Shown piece by piece: positions 1 through 11,940 of a stretch of 64,000 nt of DNA. This stretch comes from Limnephilus marmoratus (Eukaryota > Arthropoda > Insecta > Trichoptera > Limnephilidae), in NCBI GenBank assembly GCA_917880885.1, contig OU862907.1, positions 73,093,072-73,157,071 of the forward strand, read 5' to 3'. Every line of letters begins with the position of its first letter. Position 1 is the stretch's first letter. The notes beneath the pieces are model-generated. The model ran no database searches, was not told the DNA's origin, and worked only from the letters and a program-made list of their open reading frames with translations. The position numbers were made by a program, and so were the translations under genes.

Positions 1-490
1 GATATAAAATATGTTTTTCTAACGTTTTCGATACCATAAATAAATTGAATTGAAGATATCGTAAAATATGTGACACTTGAAATTCAAGGAGATATCACAA
101 CCTCTGGAAAGTAAATTACATCCATAAATTACATGAATTTTATTAATAGGTCGTGATTTATTTGTAAATATTCATACAAATACTTTTTTATCGGAACAAA
201 GCTGTCAGATCCTATGACGCGACACCAAATACAACCGGATATTTTCATATTTTGACAGTTGTTCAGATTTCGTTTACGGTGTTGCCGCACCAAAAAATAT
301 TTCGATGCGTTTTTCCACATAATTCCGACGAATATTCTGCTTTTTAGACTGGCCACACTGACAACTATTACTTTGGCGAAAATACACTTGAAACAGCGCG
401 CGGTCCTATTTAACATCTTCGTTACTTTAACTGACAGTTAAAATTCAACTTTACGACACGATGTAACTTTCTGTTGAAACAGAAGGCCCT
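1..490. repeat. Partial Harbinger-type nonautonomous element (right part)
   Basis: This segment is a diverged copy of the right half of the complete element at 3063-4076. Both run through the same features (a block beginning ATGTTTTTCTAA, then TTTTTAGACTGGCCACACTG, then CAGCGCGCGGTCC). It ends in CTGTTGAAACAGAAGGCCC, a slightly degenerate version of the terminal inverted repeat of that element. The left half lies outside the window. The short open frames in it have no coding support. Confidence 0.65.
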
Positions 491-500
491 AGTAAATATA

Positions 501-800
501 ACTTTAAAATACTTACGTGTAAGACGAAGCGCGGCGGGCAATACCAATGTGTCGTAGAAACATCACAAGAAAAGTGCAATAATTTGTCTTCGCAATAAAA
601 ATGTAATGGTCATTGAAGATACCCAAAGCTGTAAAATTGGATCGCAAGTATTGTGCACTTAATACAAAATTACTTGAAAAAAGTGGGATAAGAATGCGCA
701 AGGACGCAAGGCGCTGTAGGAACATTACGAGATATGATGACGTTTCCATTGATAACGAACTATCGAGGAAAAGAACCGTTAAAGACAGTTCCTACTTTTG
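501..800. repeat. Dispersed repeat, inverted copy at 27483-27620
   Basis: Bases 501-650 match the reverse complement of 27483-27620 closely (shared runs such as CACAAGAAAAGTGCAAT and AATAAAAATGTAATGGTCA). A weaker relative is seen at 5528-5610. I do not recognise the family and no coding signal is convincing. Confidence 0.5.
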
Positions 801-1813
801 ATATACGTACTGTGCTCTTGACACAACTTTATACTTAATTTGACTATGAGTTTCCCCAAGTTGGAATCCTCAGTTTGACGAGTAACGTGTCCAGAGTATA
901 TAAAGATATGTTTTACGCAGATAGTTGAATGGTAATTAAGCGGAAGCTAATTAAATCATATAAATAGCAATATAGCATTCATTGCAAAAATCTACAATGG
1001 AAGCTATTAAGATAATTTGGTATATGCTCCATAAGCCACTAATTACGTTAGGATTATAGCAATACATAGAAATCTTGTAAGCTCACTCATATACTTATAT
1101 AAATGCATAAACCCAAGCAAGCATATTTTAATTAAAATGTATAGGTATATAAGGTAGCGCAACACGGCATAACATCCCAAAAATGAATAACGAAAATATG
1201 TACTACACATATGTAGCTTATTGTTAAAAAAAAATGCCTTTTAAAACTAACAAACAACACCAAATACTCGTCATCAATTAGTTTGCAGTGTTTATTCGTT
1301 AGGCGATGAATTCTAGGAATTTGAGAATAAATAGAGTAATTAGTATTGAGGTTATTGTTACAGCTTAAAGTAGCTTTGCTATTAAATTGCCTGGCAGGTG
1401 TATGAATGTAAAAATCTGGAATATAAATGACACATTAAGACAATCTGATAGTTTAAGAAGTCTAATTTTGTAAAGTAGGTAAGTTATTATAATTTATGTA
1501 TGAATGTTCATGTTAAAATTGATGTACCTACCAAAAACTTTTATTTTGTTTTTTGTTATAAAGAAATTTACTTAATCGAACCGGAACTCTCTCGTTTAGG
1601 GTAAAGATTGATTGAACTAACTAATCGCTAGATATATAATTGTGACAGCGGCCGTAAATCAGCAGTGAACAAACTCATGTACTCTCGTCTGTCACGTGTT
1701 AATCTGATTGGTGTTGGGTAGCTCAGTATGTTATCTCGCGAATGCTGTAGAGACTGATCAATCAACCAATCTTACAATGAACTAGCACCGATTAAGGAGT
1801 TCATTTATTAATT
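801..1813. other. AT-rich intergenic DNA, no gene seen
   Basis: No frame with family resemblance is visible. The 19-base string GGTAGCGCAACACGGCATA at 1151 recurs at 5791, indicating a further unidentified short repeat. Confidence 0.5.
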
Positions 1814-1955
1814 TTTGGGGATCTTTGGAAACGGTTAATACGCACTTTTTTTAAAAAATATCTTTTGATTCACCTTAATTACCTTAAAAGACAACTTTTT
1901 GCATTGGGGGAAGTGGAAAATATTTCATTTTAAATTTCGATTACGTAAAATTAAA
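1814..1955. repeat. Dispersed repeat, second copy at 23402-23555
   Basis: About 140 bp nearly identical to 23402-23555 in the same orientation, starting with GGGGATC and GGAAACGGTTAATACGCAC and ending with ACGTAAAATTAAAATTAGCT. No coding potential or terminal repeats are evident, so the class is unknown. Confidence 0.65.
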
Positions 1956-2183
1956 ATTAGCTTTCGTCTTGTGAGATTGTACGCCATTATGGTTATTATC
2001 ACTTTGGTATGTTGGTATTCCCGATACACTTGAATGTATAACGAACGGCTAGAAGATTTTGAAGGTACCACGAAATCTGGAAAGGTAAGTACTAAATTAT
2101 CGGAGTTTTGGGAATAAAATGACGGGAAAAAACATGTTTTTAATTTCGGTACCTAATTATTTTATATAAATAATACATTCACT

Positions 2184-2545
2184 TTTGTATCACAAACCAT
2201 GTTACACAAACCTAGCGTAGCCGCTAAACTACTTGAAAACTGGGATGTTTTTTTGCCGTGACGCGAGTAGGCGCTACGAAGGGGGCACTTTCTTTTCTAT
2301 CACAAACCATGTTACACAAACCTAGCGTAGCCGCTAAACCACTTGAAAACTGGGATGTTTTTTTGCCGTTACGCGAGTAGGCGCTACGAAGGGGGCATTT
2401 TCTTTTCTATCACAAACCATGTTACACAAACCTAGCGAAGCCGCTAAACTACTTGAAAACTGGGATGTTTTTTTGCCGTGACGCGAGTAGGCGCTACGAA
2501 GGGGGCACTTTCTTTTGTATCACAAACCATATCACATAAAATTAG
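2184..2545. repeat. 110-bp tandem (minisatellite) array, about 3.3 copies
   Basis: The string CACAAACCAT recurs at 2191, 2301, 2411 and 2521, a fixed period of 110 bp. Units differ at only a few positions. Related 110-bp units lie inside the inverted-repeat element at 4521-5515, so the array is probably the core of a second element of that family. Sequence at 2740-2820 resembles the right arm of that element (CATGAAGTCTGCTACGATT versus CATGAACTCGGCTACAATC). Confidence 0.8.
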
Positions 2546-3062
2546 CGTACGTAGCCGCTCAACATCGCAGAAATAGTTGACTTATAAAAATAAAATTTTA
2601 AAATCAAAAAAAATTTAAACTAATAAATTTTAATCAACGCACGCAATACATGTGTATTAGGTAAGTACCTACTAATTAGGCGGAATTTCAGTTTTATAAC
2701 ATTAAAAAACTCCCGCGCGATTTTGTCTCTAGCCGTTGGTTTTACGAGCCGAATTCCCATGAAGTCTGCTACGATTTGCTCTAGCATCTTTTCGTACAGT
2801 AACAAGAATACCAACATCACAAAAAAATGACATTTGAAAATAATGTTTGAAAATGGACGGTCTCATTTCACAGAATGAATATTATGAGTTTGACGGATTT
2901 CTTCAGAGATGAACGGATTGATTTCGTGAAAGGTGAACAATTTGATAAAACGAGTAAAGTCAAATAACGGAACCAACAAGTAAAGTAACGGAAAGCACGC
3001 CGAGATGTATCCATAGATATTACAGAATTTAGAAAAAAAATCGAGTTAATTATGAAATCTTA

Positions 3063-4076
3063 GGGCCGTCTGTTTCAACGCTCGCTAAAGTAAAAGTAAA
3101 ACAAAACGCCGTTACTATAGTTAAATTTCAGCATAATGCGTTTGTCAATCAATTTGACTGATTGTTTTACGTTACTTTTAACTTTTGTACTTACTTTCCG
3201 AAAACCGATAGTTACTCTAGAGTTACTCCGCCATAATATTGGCATCATTGGCATATTTGACAGTTCTGGTCGAAGTAATGTACGGAAATGGGTGTTTCAA
3301 CATTGATTACTAATATGCTAATTAGTAATCATGATAAATATTATAGAAGAGGATGATGATGACGATGAATTCCTCATCCAATATGTCTTGCAATGAAAAC
3401 CAAAACATTTAGTCCCCGCGTCAATAATATGGTTATTTGGGATGATCTTGAATTTTTGGCGAGGCACCGCATGTCGAAAAAATCTTGCTGTTGAACAGAA
3501 TCAATTTTGACATATTTAGCGTTATCTTTTAAAGACAAGCTCTGTTAATGGATGTATCGCAAATTTTACAAGATCTTCAAAATAATATACCTATTGTTTC
3601 ACGAACATTACAGAAATAATGTATGTTTTTCTAATATTTTCGATATCATAAATAAATTGTATTAAAGATCTCGTAAAATATGCGACACTTCAAATTCAAG
3701 GAGATATCGAAACTACTGGAAAGTAAATTACATTCATATTGTATATTATATGCATTATAATAGGTCGTCATTTATTTGTAAATATTCATACAAATACGTT
3801 TATCGGAACAAAGCCGTCAGATCCTACGACGCGAAACAAAATACAACCGGATATTTTGACAGTTGTTCTGATTTAGTTAACGCCGTTAACGGTGTTATTT
3901 TTCATGTAATTCCGAGGAGTATTCTGCTTTTTAGACTGGCCACACTGACAACTATTACTTTAGCGAAAATATACTTGAAACAGCGCGCGGTCCTATTTAA
4001 CGTCCTCGTTACTTTAACTGACAGTTAACATTTAACCTTAGGACAAGATTTAGCTTTCTGTTGAAACAGACGGCCC
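3063..4076. mobile_element. Harbinger-type nonautonomous DNA transposon
   Basis: A 1014-bp element with inverted termini GGGCCGTCTGTTTCAAC (3063) and its complement ending at 4076, flanked by TTA at 3060-3062 and 4077-4079. A 3-bp TTA/TWA target duplication with GGG-starting termini is characteristic of the PIF/Harbinger superfamily. There is no transposase frame, so this would be a deletion derivative or MITE moved in trans. A partial relative occupies 1-490. Confidence 0.65.
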
Positions 4077-4180
4077 TTAGTGTTGCCATTTAAAATCTTC
4101 CATTCCTCAACAACTTGATGTTGTAAAGGAACTGTTTGGTAACAAGACTTTATGAATATTTTCTTCAATTGTTCATTGTC

Positions 4181-4522
4181 TGTGGAAATATCATTTTGTA
4201 TCTTTTGACGTTTCTGTCTGCTTTTCTGAAGTAATATTGTAAAAAACTGCTTAATGTTTGTGTTAATTTGTGTAATTTTCGGTTATTTTAATTACAGTAA
4301 CATATTTTTCACGAAACGTTCACATTCTTGCAATTCTGGGGTGAAACCGCCAATCTCTGTGGAAATGTCATTTTGTATCTTGTGACGTTTCTGTCTGCTT
4401 TTCTGAAGTAATATTGTAAAAAACTGCTTAATATTTGTTTAATTTATGTAATTTTCGGTTATTTCAATTATAGTAACATATTTTTCACGAAACATTCACA
4501 TTCTTGCAATTCTGGGGTGAAA
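4181..4522. repeat. 177-bp tandem duplication
   Basis: Two adjacent copies of a 177-bp unit (4181-4357 and 4358-4522), both running from TGTGGAAAT through TTTCTGTCTGCTTTTCTGAA to TTGCAATTCTGGGGTGAAA. The unit end overlaps the start of the long inverted-repeat element at 4521. Confidence 0.75.
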
Positions 4523-5515
4523 TGCAGATCCCGCCAATGTCAGGGAATTTAATAAAAATGCACTTTCTAGATGAGAAAAGTGTGGAGAAGTTGAATAAAA
4601 AGGAAATTAAGGTGCGCTCGGCAAAATTGAGGAAGATACAGCCGTTAAAAGAATGAATAAAATGACACTTCGTGAACTGAAACTACGCCATTTTGTTACT
4701 GTTATGTTGGTATCTCAGACTTGATATTAACGAAGCTTGATACGATTGTAGCCAACTTCGTGGGATATATAATAAGGCGCGTAATTATGAAAAACAGAAT
4801 TAAGAATGGTCCCAACCATAAACGCTAAACTACTTGAAAACTGGGATGTTTTTCTTGCGTTGACTCCAGTAGGCGTTATAATGGGGCACTTTCTTTTGAA
4901 TCACAAACCATGTTACACAAACCTGGCGTAGCCGCTAAACTGCTTGAAAACTGGGATGTTTTTCTTGCGTTGACGCGAGTTGGCGTTATAAAGGGGCACT
5001 TTCTTTTGAATCACAAACCATGTTTTTGGAAGGTGAAAAACAGTTTAAAAAATCGTTGAAAAAAAGTCCGCTAGACAAATTTCATAATTACGCGCCTCAT
5101 GTATTTCATGAACTCGGCTACAATCGTATCTAGGCTCTTGTTTTTATCAGGTCAGGGATACCAACATATTAGTGTCAAATGGCGGGCGAGTTTGCGGTCA
5201 CGTGTCATTGTATACATCGTATTCATGTTTTGCGGTCGCGTGTTATTGTTTACGAAAACAGATTCAGAGGATGATTACGAGTGCTACCAGCTAAGGTAAT
5301 ATTTAGTTTACATATTTATACGTCTTTTATCGTAGTCTGGTCTTAGGTTAGTTACAAAATGGCTGACAGTATCGGTTCATGAAGTGACATTTTATTCATA
5401 CTTTAAACGGCTGTATGTCTCTCAATTTTGCCGAGCGCACCTTAACTTCTCCACACTTTTCTCATCTAGAAAGTGCATTTTTATTAAATTCCCTGACATT
5501 GGCGGGATCTGCATT
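4521..5515. mobile_element. Long-terminal-inverted-repeat element with internal 110-bp units
   Basis: The left arm (about 4521-4796) and right arm (about 5083-5515) are imperfect reverse complements. The outer 100 bp are almost perfect (GATCCCGCCAATGTCAGGG, AAGGTGCGCTCGGCAAAATT) and the inner part includes GGCGCGTAATTATGA against TCATAATTACGCGCC. The loop holds two 110-bp tandem units (CACAAACCA at 4902 and 5012) related to the array at 2184-2545. No transposase is visible. The architecture fits a foldback-like nonautonomous DNA element, but the superfamily is not identified. Confidence 0.6.
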
Positions 5516-6370
5516 CCTCCCCGATTCTGTTTTTCTCTTGACGTTTTTTCAATGTATTAGTTTTGACCGCCTCGCTTCGCCTTGTACGTCAGACGTTTAT
5601 GTTGTATTGAATAATGAAGGCCCAAGCTCTTTAATTAATCCATTTATTATAAGAATGCGATACATTTTAAAACGTTTGCGATACAATATTATATTGGGCT
5701 ACCCAACATCGGCCAGGTCAACAAGCGACAGACTAGAGTTTAACACAGGTGGACAATGTAGCGCTGTCCGAAATATTGGCTAAAGAAAGAGGTAGCGCAA
5801 CACGGCATACTGCCCTAAAATGAAATCATATTACTTTTGTTCGTTAAAATCTCACCTCATTTCCGAGAGTACATAAGTTTTTACATTGTAAATTTACTAC
5901 CGCTGTTACAAATGCTGACCAAGAGATTAGTAAATTTATTAAATCCTTACCCTGAGCGGAAAACTTTAACATATTTCTATTAGTCAATTCCATTAATACA
6001 TCATATTTTATGTCTTGCATTTATTCATTATCAATAATAGACATAACCAAGCTTAATATACTTTTTACCCTGAAATTCAATAGCCAATGTAGGATATTTT
6101 TTTATTTACCAGATCTTTTTTTTAGCAATCAAATTTTATCATTAGTTATAAACAGGTTGCGAATGGGACACTTTGTAGTTTTAACAAGCAGAGTGGGAAT
6201 TGAGGACAAAAACATTTTTCCTTTTAGCATTCTCAACTTTTCAATGCGATAAATGCATAACTTAGTTATCTTGCTGATAAAACCTGTGCTTGTCTGCTCT
6301 TCGCCTTATCATACTTTGGAAATCTTAGTTGTTTTTTTTTTGTATGAATACCGCACTTGTATATACCACT
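5516..6370. other. Intergenic DNA with a short repeat, no gene seen
   Basis: Bases 5528-5610 resemble the dispersed repeat at 27541-27620. The rest is AT-rich sequence in which I recognise nothing. Confidence 0.45.
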
Positions 6371-6712
6371 TTTTTTTTTTACATCAGCTTAACACATGAG
6401 GCTTTGAGGAAAATTTTTTCCGTCAGGGCCTATGTCATCTTTGGGGATGCTGTGTGGAGGGTTATTTTAGGGAAAGGAAGGTGAGGAGAGTTCTGGGAAG
6501 GAAAAGGGTTTAAGGGTGGGTAGGAATCTGGGGTTCAGTGTATCCTGGTCATCCGCCACCAAGACGTAGACAAACCTTACCCCATGAACCCGGGCACCTC
6601 TGCTAAATCACCAATCCGAGCGAACCACTTGGGGTGACCTATGGCAGAGGTGTTGGTTATCCAATAGAGGTTCCCGGGGCGGCGGTACCCATTCCCGCCT
6701 CCCAAATTGTAA
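6371..6712 (-). mobile_element. SINE copy with LINE-like 3' tail
   Basis: Read on the minus strand the element starts with a GGGAGGCGGGAATGGG-type head and passes TTAGCAGAGGTGCCCGGGTT. It ends with a tail (CACACAGCATCCCCAAAGATG then GTAAAAAAAA) followed by poly-A, seen as a T run on the plus strand at 6371. The same 340-400 bp unit occurs about ten times in this window, and its tail matches the 3' end of LINE fragments at 9476-9795, 55533-56370 and 61465-62170. Confidence 0.65.
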
Positions 6713-6913
6713 ATTAGATGCAAGATTTCAAAAAAATCATCTGTGATTCTGCATTGTGGTCCAGATCACCTCCATGACATGAGATATTTAATTCCTAATG
6801 AAAGAAATTACTTAAAACTCTTAAATAATCACTCTAAAATTGAATTATTTATTTTTAGCTGGAACCAGTTACCATAATTATAACATTTATTCGGAACGCT
6901 ATCACAGAAGGCC

Positions 6914-9072
6914 ATGGATCTTCCCAACACAGAGAGTGTTTCCATCAAGGTGGAACCAGGCTCCCAGGAAGAAGGCGCAGGTGAAATGCCCTATACGGAT
7001 ATAGATATCTACCTCCCGGATGTGAAGAAGGAATGTTTGCAGTCTCCGGAGACAATCAGTAAGTTGCATGTTGATTTCAGAAGTTCAGAATTCTTGTCCG
7101 TTTTGGAATACTTTCTTTAATTTATTAAACATATGTTCGTTTGCTCACGCCGTCCTCTTTTGTCGTTCGTTTGTTATTTTGGTATTAATTTTTTTTTTTT
7201 AATTATGATGCTCACAAAAAGATCCCTCACACTTTTAGACTTTGAACTATAAGGGAAATGATATAAGTTACATGAAGTATTATTTTCCATTACATGTACA
7301 TAACTGAAGCAAGTAAACATATTTGTATTGACAATAAATATATAAAACGTTTTGAAAATGTTCTAGATTAAATGATGTTTTCTCCCTAAAAAGCATCCAC
7401 ATAGTTGTTCCTCTAGGAGTCCGGAGTATCAATGTTTGTTATGTGTTTTTTTACTCCAGGCAGTTTAAGTTTGGAGACTGTTACCATCAAGGCAGAACCA
7501 GGACCTCCAGTAGAAGTCAGAGGGGGGATTCCCTGTATGGATATTGACATAGATCTCATGGATGTTAAAAAAGAATGCTTTGAGCGTTCTAAACGACTGC
7601 CGCAGGTTGCAGGTAAAATTGATTTTAAATTTGTTATAGTTATCAAATAGTTTTCTCCTAAATTTTTCTTTTTGCTGAAGCTATTTTACTTACATTTTTG
7701 AAGCATTATCTTAAATCTTTTTCAGACTTATTGAACAACTTGCGCACCCATTCTGGAAAAAAACCTTTTTCTTGTTCCGACTGCAACTATTCGTGTTCTC
7801 AAAAGGGTAATTTAAATCGTCATATGTTGACTCATAGTGGAAAAAAACCCTTTTCTTGTGCCGACTGCAACTATTTATGTTCTCAAAAGTGTCATTTAAA
7901 AATTCATATGTTCAGTCACAGTGGGACAAAACCTTTTTCATGTCCCGACTGCAGCTATTCATGTTCTCGAAAGAGTGATTTAAAAAGTCATATGTTCACT
8001 CACAGTGGAACAAAACCTTTTTCATGTCCTGACTGCAACTATTCGAAAGGGTCATTTTAAAAGTCATATGTTCATTCACAGTGGAACAAAACCTTTTTCT
8101 TGTGCCGACTGTAACTATTCATGTTCTCGAAAGGGTGATTTAAAAAGTCATATGTCCACTCACAGTGGAACAAAACCTTTTTCTTGTGCCGACTGTAACT
8201 ATTCATGTTCTCGAAAGGGTGATTTAAAAAGTCATATGTCCACTCACAGTGGAACAAAACCTTTTTCATGTCCCGACTGTAACTATTCATGTTCTCGAAA
8301 GGTTTATTTAAAAAGTCATATGTTTACTCACAGTGGAACAAATCCTTTTTCATGTCCTGACTGTAACTATTCATGTTCTCGAAAGGGTGATTTAAAAAGA
8401 CATATATTCACTCACAATGGAACAAAACCTTTTTCATGTCTCGACTGCAATTATTCATGTTCTCAAAAGGCTGATCTAAAAAGTCATATGTTCACTCACA
8501 GTGGAACAAAACCTTTTATTTGTGCCGACTGCAACTATTCATGTTCTGAAAAGGGTAATTATAAAAGACATATGTTCAATCACAGTGGGATTAAACCTTT
8601 TTAATGTCCCTTATGCAACTATTCGTGTTCTCGAAAGAGCCATTTAGATTGTCATATGTTTACTCACGGTGGAATAAAACCTTTTTCATGTCCCGACTGC
8701 AACTATTCATGTTCTCGAAAGAGTGATTTAAAAAGTCATATGTTCACTCACAGTGGAACATAACCTTTTGCTTGTGCCGACTGCAACTATTTATGTTCAC
8801 AAAAGTAATCGTTAAAGCTTCACATGTTGACTCACAGTGGAAGAACCTTTTTCTTTTTCCGAAGTAAGTATTTTTGTTCTCAAAAGGGGTATTTTAAAAG
8901 TCGTATAATGACTCACAGTCGAACGAAACCTTTTTAATGTCCCAACTGCAACTGATCATTTTCTGAAAAATGCGATTCACAGCGGTATAAACTTTTTTCA
9001 TTTTTAGACTGCAAATATCAATTTTCTAAGGAAAATGTAAAGAGCCACTTGCAGACTCATTCACATAAGTGA
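6914..9072 (+). pseudogene. C2H2 zinc-finger gene copy, decayed
   Basis: Three exons can be traced. Exon 1 is 6914-7058 (donor A/GTAAGT), exon 2 is 7460-7612 (acceptor CCAG, donor G/GTAAAA), and the zinc-finger exon starts at 7726 (acceptor TTTTTCAG). Introns are phase 1. Exons 1 and 2 each encode the family module: an IK[VA]EPG motif, then an aspartate-isoleucine block, then VKKEC. The third exon encodes tandem fingers of type C-x2-C-x12-H-x3-H with SG[TK]KPF linkers. A 7-nt deletion near 8042 inside finger 4 shifts the frame. After ten fingers a stop replaces TCA at 8602-8604. Further fingers downstream to about 9060 carry more stops. It is homologous to copies A, B and C, and lies in the left arm of the inverted duplication whose right arm holds copy C. 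Family members are presumed nuclear DNA-binding proteins; this copy is unlikely to make a full product. Confidence 0.8.
8101..8268 (+). repeat. Exact 84-bp finger duplication
   Basis: Two consecutive zinc-finger units (8101-8184 and 8185-8268) appear identical at nucleotide level, in contrast to the neighbouring diverged fingers. This points to recent unequal exchange or slippage within the array, one finger unit (28 codons) long. Confidence 0.8.
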
Positions 9073-9119
9073 CTCTCTCTAAACTATGGAATTTGCTCCT
9101 TTTTTTACATTAACTACTT

Positions 9120-9800
9120 TTGGGAGGCAGTTATGGGACCGCCAACCCCGGTAATCATTATTTTGGAAATCCTTACACATTTACCATAGGTGGTCCGAAG
9201 ACGTTCACTACGTTTTATGACTTAGCAGGGGTGCCGGATTCATTGGGTGAGGTTTTTCTGTCTTGGTGGCGAATACTTTTGCTTACCTAGTTCGTTGCGT
9301 GTCGGATATGAGAGACTGGTTGAGGGAGACCATATCTTGACCTGTACAACCAGATTCTCTCGACCCATCGCCTCGCTCCGATGTTGAAGGGTTAGATTCG
9401 TACATTCGTTCCTTTTGAACACACTGTCCTAAGATTCCTACCCACCCCTCGTATATCCAGAAAATCCTCTTCTTACTTTCCTCGAAATGAAATCCAAGTC
9501 TCCTTCAATGGAAGCAATCTTCCGAACAGGCCATCCATTGATATGCTTGGTGTAACTCTAAGTGACCAGCTCAGATATGGGGGCTCCATCGAGACTCGTT
9601 CTTGTGTTCAATAGCTCGGCTGTGGCATGATTTTTTGGCCCCTGTGTTTCCTCCTTCCTTCAACATGGGTTTTTTCAAAGCCAATGTTCATTCATTCCTC
9701 TCCTTAAAAACCCTCCACTCCGCATCTCAGATGACATAGGCCCTGAGAGAAATTATTTTCCTTAGGGGCCTCCTGTGTGGAGTTAATGTAAAAAATATAT
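9120..9800 (+). mobile_element. SINE head fused to LINE 3' end
   Basis: Bases 9120-9475 are the SINE head seen elsewhere. From 9476 the sequence is LINE coding sequence (GGAAGCAATCTTCCGAACAG, GACCAGCTCAGATATGGGGG), then the shared 3' tail and A-rich end near 9795. The inverted counterpart at 61465-62540 has the same fusion with a longer LINE part. This copy lacks about 400 bp between CTCCATCGAG and ACTCGTTCTTGTG. The join therefore predates the inverted duplication. Confidence 0.65.
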
Positions 9801-10637
9801 ATATATATATATCTATATTCCCCTGAAAGTATTAACTATCATTACTTGATGAAAGAATTAAATTTATTATAACTCTCAGACTGAAGAACTATATCAGTCT
9901 TAATATTGATATTCTAAATTGTAAATGGTGGTATAGACAGCCCTGATTTAATTCACTTTATAATTTCAAATATCTACCAGAGCTACTCGTTATTAAATGC
10001 TGTTTAAATGCAACAATACCAGGACTAACCATGACTCAGTATTCGGAACACTCGCTTGTTCCTAGGTTGCGTGAAGTTTGTAATAGAAACGCAGATGTGG
10101 CGGATCTATTTAACTACACGGAAGATAGGTACAAAAGCACTATCAAATATTTTCAATTAAATTAGTAATAAATTTAACTATTCTAGCTTATTTGTATTAT
10201 AAAATTTTGTATATAGGTACTTGAATCTCTGATGTCATTTCGTATTCATTGTTTATGGTATATTACACCGTTGATATAAATAAATTATGCTTTATTATGT
10301 CACAGCAGTTTTTCCTTCTTCGAAACTTATGTTACTATTGGCACGTTTCTATGGAGCCCTCTTACTAAGAAATTTAACACAATCATAATCAGTGAACGCG
10401 TAAGGCTCTAACTGTTGTTCTTGTAATACAAGTAAGTTCATTGGAATCGTTTTGATTTACACCTCTTTAGGGTGTAGTTCTCCATTTTGCTATTTTTTTC
10501 GTTGTTGTGTAAAAATATTAGGTTACCATGATAATTGTATGATTGTGAAAAAAATGTTGAAAACTTATTATAATAATTATTATTAATAAATCTTAAATAA
10601 ACACCACGATGTTTCTATAATACCTAAAAATCAATTT
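9801..10637. other. Arm spacer, no gene seen
   Basis: AT-rich sequence mirrored at 59500-60780 in the right arm. It preserves the uninterrupted target sites of the Penelope and Tc1-type insertions found only in the right arm. No credible coding frame. Confidence 0.6.
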
Positions 10638-10985
10638 TGGAGGTGGGAAGGCGGTTATTGCATAACCAAAACATCCTGCCATAGGTCATCTCAAATGGTT
10701 CGCTGCTTTTGGTGACTTAGCAGAGGTGCAATCTTGACGGCAGATGCGACTGCCTGCCAACTGCGTGGCAGGCCAAATCGGAAGAGACTGGTTTAAGAAG
10801 TCTTTTTCACCTCTCCAACAAGACTCTCTCGGAACATTGCCTTGCACCGCAGAAGGAGGCATAGATTTCTTATGTCCGTCACTTAACGGTCACTTCTGGA
10901 CACACTGACCCCTATCAGCATCTTCAAAGATGACATAAGCCCTGGTGAGAATTATTTTCCTTAGTGCCTTCTGTGTGGAGCCATA
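10638..10985 (+). mobile_element. SINE copy
   Basis: Plus-oriented member of the SINE family: head at GGTGGGAAGGCGG, internal GACTTAGCAGAGGTGC, tail with TCTTCAAAGATGACATAAGCC and TTCCTTAGTGCCTTCTGTGTGGAG. Its inverted-duplication counterpart is 59120-59500. Confidence 0.65.
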
Positions 10986-11684
10986 CCAAAACATTTTTGA
11001 ATTTTTTACTTACGTAATTAAAAAAAAACCTTCGTAATTAATTTTTTTTTTTTTAAATATGTATATTTACCATTAATTAAGCATTTTTTTATTTTTACGT
11101 ACAAAGTTGAATGCATTGACATCTTTCTGTTTTTTTAGTATGGTTACATTATTAAATTAACCAGGAAAATTAAGCAACAGAATTAATTCAGTTGCTGTGG
11201 TCAGTTTCTGTCAAAATAATATCAGATGGTATGGGGTAACACTTTCCATTAAATTCAAATAACATGTTTTTATAAACTCCAACGTAGCTATAGTAAAAAA
11301 TATATAAATTTGTAATAACTAGCCCAATATGAATTTTGGTGCTTCCCAAAACTGAAACTTTTAGTATCAAATAAAAACGTCATGTTATTTCGAAAACTAC
11401 TTTCATTTTATTTTAAATGCACAATAACGGTTATACATATAACCAATAATTAACATACAATAAATGCTATTGCTTTTTATTTTTATTTTTCAATAATTAA
11501 TAACAACTTTATATTATCATATACAAAAAGTTATTTTCACTTTTATATGCACAACTTTTTTTATTTTTTTTTCTTCACACTGAATGTTAGTTATAATTTT
11601 TAATTATTTATTAATTTTTATTTTTCCCCTTTACACACGAGTTTTTAACTCTCGTAAAGGTAAATATGTCTAGTTTATAAATTG

Positions 11685-11687
<3 letters not shown>

Positions 11688-11727
<40 letters not shown>
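11688..11727. repeat. (TA)n microsatellite
   Basis: About 40 bp of uninterrupted alternating TA in the left duplication arm; the corresponding site near 57950 in the right arm is much shorter. Confidence 0.9.
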
Positions 11728-11728
<1 letters not shown>

Positions 11729-11790
11729 TCATGTTTATTTAAGAGCCTTTATGATTGTAAAAAAAAAAAAAAATAAGTGTTAATAAATTT

Positions 11791-11940
11791 TTGAATTGTT
11801 GAATATTTAATTGAAAAATATATATTATATGAAGGAATGGATAATTTAGTAACAGAATCATTTTTTTGAATTGTTGAATATTTAATTGAAAAATATATAT
11901 TATATGAAGGAATGGATAATTTAGTAACAGAATCATTTTT
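11791..11940 (-). repeat. In-frame 75-bp tandem duplication
   Basis: Two exact-looking 75-bp copies (11791-11865, 11866-11940). On the minus strand they keep one open frame with a duplicated 25-residue unit. The right duplication arm has a single related unit (57795-57885, plus strand) in the corresponding frame. I do not recognise the peptide. Confidence 0.75.

Noticed and set aside
1600..1790. Weak inverted repeat (AAGATTGATTGA against TCAATCAACCAATCTT) as a transposon
   Set aside because: Arms are short and imperfect and no target duplication is visible.
2184..2545. Possible CRISPR-like array
   Set aside because: The 110-bp units are contiguous without variable spacers and the DNA is eukaryotic; this is a minisatellite.
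8072..8290. Minus-strand repetitive open frame opposite the zinc fingers (also 63636-63869)
   Set aside because: It is the antisense image of the 84-bp finger repeat, not an independent gene.
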